Below, piece after piece: positions 61,361-64,000 of a stretch of 64,000 nucleotides of DNA. The notes beneath the pieces were generated by a model, which saw only the letters and a program-made list of their open reading frames with translations, ran no database searches and had not been told where the DNA came from. The stretch's first letter is position 1. Every line of letters begins with the position of its first letter. The stretch is from Scatophagus argus (taxonomy: Eukaryota > Chordata > Actinopteri > Scatophagidae). The stretch covers positions 6,029,408 through 6,093,407 of the forward strand of contig NC_058513.1 in the NCBI RefSeq assembly GCF_020382885.2. The letters run 5' to 3'. The position numbers were made by a program, and so were the translations under genes.

Positions 61361-63841
61361 TCCTCCATCTGCAAGCTTCCACATGCACTTCTGTCTCAGA
61401 GGGATGATAAGAGAGGGAGATCTGGAGGAGGAGGACAGGAAGGGGACCAATTCATAGGCACGTCACATCAGGGGTGCTCCTGAACTCCCTCATTTCAAAT
61501 CAGAGGGGCGTGGCTCTTCATGACGGTGCGTTCAAGACAGGGAAAATGGGTGGAGCAAAGCGAGATGAAGAGGACTGCAACATTTGGGATGCCTCTTGTT
61601 TTTCTTAAATAATTGGAGGTTTTCCAAGTGCTTCACTGCCTCTTTACTCTTCCCCACCTACCATGGTTTTAATTCTGAAGCTGCTGAAGTTATTTCCATT
61701 CTTCTTGATTCATACATCTTCACAAGTTTACATACTGAGCGGACAGATATCACAGTGAGCGTGCATGAGGATTTCTTTGGTGCTTGACTTTTCCTTCCAT
61801 CTCGCCTTTTTTGTGAGAAGGCAAATCGGTGAGTGATGGAGAAAAGAACACTATTCAGAGGATAAACTGATATATAGGAATATTATATTAATTTTACAAT
61901 GCAGTTTAATATGTCGGACATGTTGCACAAGATATTGGTACAGTTTTCTAAAGATTACATTTTTTTCCACACCCACATTCCAAAATATTCTGCTTTTTCC
62001 ACCAGCTTTATTTGGTCCCAGTGTCATTTTTGCCATTTTTCAAGTTAATGTTGGAAGAAACAGTTGTCTAAATCTAGAAAGTAGATATTTATAGCTTTTA
62101 TCTATAGCGTTTTTTCCCCCGATACTTCCCCAAATTGACACTTTGCTCACTTGAATAATCTTGTTGTTCTCAGTTAAAAAGTTTTTCAGAATGTGTTTTG
62201 TACTTCTCCGCTCAAAGCATCAGGAACATCACTTGAAATGCCTGGAAATAAGCATTCTTAAATTGTTAAGCATCAGTGCTGAAAGCATTGTCTCAAACTG
62301 CCTCAGTTACTGTGGCCTTGCCCTGTTTCTGATGGGATCCTCTGCGGTTCTGCAGGAGGGATTGTGTCTTTGTTGCCTTTTCAAAGTTTACACAAGACCA
62401 GCTCACTGTTTTTGTCCCATTATTAAAGTGCTACAAAGAACCTGCACCTGCAGTGTGTTTATTAGGAACACTCGCATACAAGTGTGCATGATAAACTGGT
62501 CACTCAGTTTGTGGGGGATTTGGAAATGCCTTGATCAGGAAAACAGTATTCCCTACATGAGCAATATGGAAGTAGCTTAAAGAACAGACTAGAAACCACA
62601 AAGTGTAAGAAATGTAGCCACAGCATAAAAATCCTCAAGTTTTCCATCATGTATTTGAAGTCATTTTTAAAAATAAATTCATTAATTAATAAATGAATAT
62701 GTTGTGTTTTGTGTTCAGAATGTAAATGTTGTAAATGTTGATGGTTTTTTTCAGATACTAAAACATCTGGAATTTGTAGTTATTATGATTACAGTCTAAC
62801 CAGTCTGTGCTCAGTGACTGATTTAATGCAGTAAAAACAAAAATCCTAATTCCAAAGCTTAGAATGACCAGTAATGGAAAATACAGCAACTAATTACCAT
62901 TTTACTCAAGCAGTATGCATAGTGCTTGAATACATTACTATTGTGATCAACATATATTCTAATATTAATGAATTTTATTGGCAAGATGACAAAAAAATGC
63001 CAATGCTGAATATGGGATCCGCTAAATGGCCAGACTGACCTCTGATTGTGTATCGTGTCGCATCCAACAGAAGACTCATGAGCCAGTGAGGCCACAGGAG
63101 GGCCCTCTGCTGCTGGTGTGTGCATTCTGCTGTTGCCACCACTAGACTGCAGCATCTGGCAGACAACAGCTTTACCACAACCTCCTCCTGAACATGCGAG
63201 GGCAGCTACTGACGCACTGCTGACATCTAATGAAATTGATGTGGGATGTCGCTGTGCCTCAGTGCGACGTGATGATGTACTAACCGAAACTTGAGTTATA
63301 GCAGACGGCAGGAGATGTCTGCATACATCTGCAGAACTAGGACGTCGGATGTAATGCAAACATTCAGTAAAATGTTTCAGGGTTGAGATTACAGGTATGT
63401 AACCGAGGTTATCAGGAAACATCAATACACACATTTATTAAAGCAGCACAATAAATTAATATCATAGTTTCTTTCAGTGATGATTTTATTGTCAGCTTTT
63501 TAGTGCTCTAGTCATTTTGAAGTGTTGCTTAGTATCTGCTGAATGTGTAAATTTGTGATTATATCCTAAGTTAAGCTTAAAAGCAGGTGATTGAATGTCG
63601 GTGTGTTTATTGCTTGTTTCGGTTGACCCTAAGCGGCCATAAAATCAGATACTGCAGGCAAAAAACCCCCTCCTGCTTCACAAAACCTTACATATTGGTG
63701 TCAGCAGCATTGAAAGTTTCCTCTTTTTTTTTTTTTTTTTTTTTACGTGGCACAAATTGTTAGAATTTACGGAAGTACATACTAACCACAAAATAGACAT
63801 TTTTAGAGCGTTAACTATCACTGTAGACCTGTGGAACAAAT
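61361..63841. other. pdap1 3' UTR and downstream intergenic region
   Basis: No coding exon recognised. AAATAAATTC near 62672 is a candidate polyadenylation site, giving a 1.3 kb 3' UTR. The 139-codon frame 62161-62580 (+) would lie in that UTR. A 191-codon frame on the minus strand (62859-63434) resembles no known family. A 21-base T run lies at 63724-63744. Confidence 0.55.
63724..63744. repeat. Poly-T tract (T21)
   Basis: Uninterrupted T run in the last kilobase, possibly the reverse-strand poly-A tail of a retroposed sequence. Confidence 0.9.
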
Positions 63842-64000
63842 TACACTATATCCACAAAAGTATTAAGGCAACTGACCATTTCATTAACAGGGACCTTAGG
63901 CTTAGGCTTTCCATGAGATTCTGTCTGTGGGAATTTTATCCCATTCATGCAGTAGAGCATTTGTGAGGTCAGACACTGAAAAGGTCTGGCTCACAATCTC
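63842..64000. mobile_element. Fish DNA transposon fragment, cut by the window edge
   Basis: TACACTATATCCACAAAAGT at the start and GAATTTTATCCCATTCATGC, CATTTGTGAGGTCAGACACTG and TCTGGCTCACAATCTC further on match the left part of a common fish DNA element whose ends read CACTATATTGCCAAAAGTAT, likely Tc1/mariner-type. The copy continues past the window. Confidence 0.6.

Noticed and set aside
62161-62580. 139-codon plus-strand frame after pdap1
   Set aside because: It lies in the predicted pdap1 3' UTR, has no recognisable domain and no splice or promoter context.

Overview
The window is ordinary vertebrate nuclear DNA, almost certainly from a ray-finned (probably percomorph) fish. The genes are split into many short exons with GT-AG introns, protein similarity is vertebrate throughout, and the interspersed repeats are fish types: tRNA-derived SINEs with a GGATG tail, Tc1-like transposon relics and a short palindromic GCTAGC-rich element. 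Dinucleotide microsatellites are frequent. There is no sign of prokaryotic operons, CRISPR or phage.

Six protein-coding genes and one tRNA gene can be assembled by reading exons across splice sites. Left to right they are csdc2 (+, coding 4718-6383), gucy2c (+, 13634-27319, 27 coding exons), kctd17 (-, 45608-33401, 6 coding exons), plbd1 (-, 54923-47718, 11 coding exons), tRNA-Arg(CCT) (-, 55134-55206), cby1 (+, 56021-56760, 4 coding exons) and pdap1 (+, 58127-61360, 6 coding exons). Every model keeps frame over all junctions. The predicted lengths are 157, 1074, 290, 536, 125 and 160 residues, close to the mammalian orthologs except for a shorter pdap1 C-terminus. The last kctd17 exon and all untranslated exons are the least certain parts.

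The rest is non-coding: a CpG-rich stretch near 360-780 that may hold the csdc2 promoter, a long csdc2 3' UTR ending near 8870, a 4.4 kb gap before gucy2c, a 6 kb convergent gap between gucy2c and kctd17, a 7.9 kb first intron of kctd17, a 2.1 kb repeat-rich gap between kctd17 and plbd1, and a compact divergent region between plbd1 and cby1 that holds the tRNA. The last 2.6 kb is pdap1 3' flank and ends in a transposon fragment cut by the window edge.

The genes are not one pathway. Gucy2c is a membrane guanylyl cyclase of epithelia, plbd1 a lysosomal or secreted phospholipase B-like hydrolase, csdc2 an RNA-binding cold-shock protein, and pdap1 a phosphoprotein. Kctd17 and cby1 are both linked to primary cilium formation in mammals. 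The order mixes blocks that are separate in human (GUCY2C-PLBD1 on 12p; KCTD17, CBY1 and CSDC2 on 22q; PDAP1 on 7q), with kctd17 lying between gucy2c and plbd1. I found no convincing new biological system. The most checkable oddities are a perfect SINE target-site duplication, splice sites built into dinucleotide repeats, poly-Asn and poly-Glu tracts in kctd17, a near-perfect hairpin in csdc2, and perfect palindromes near promoters.
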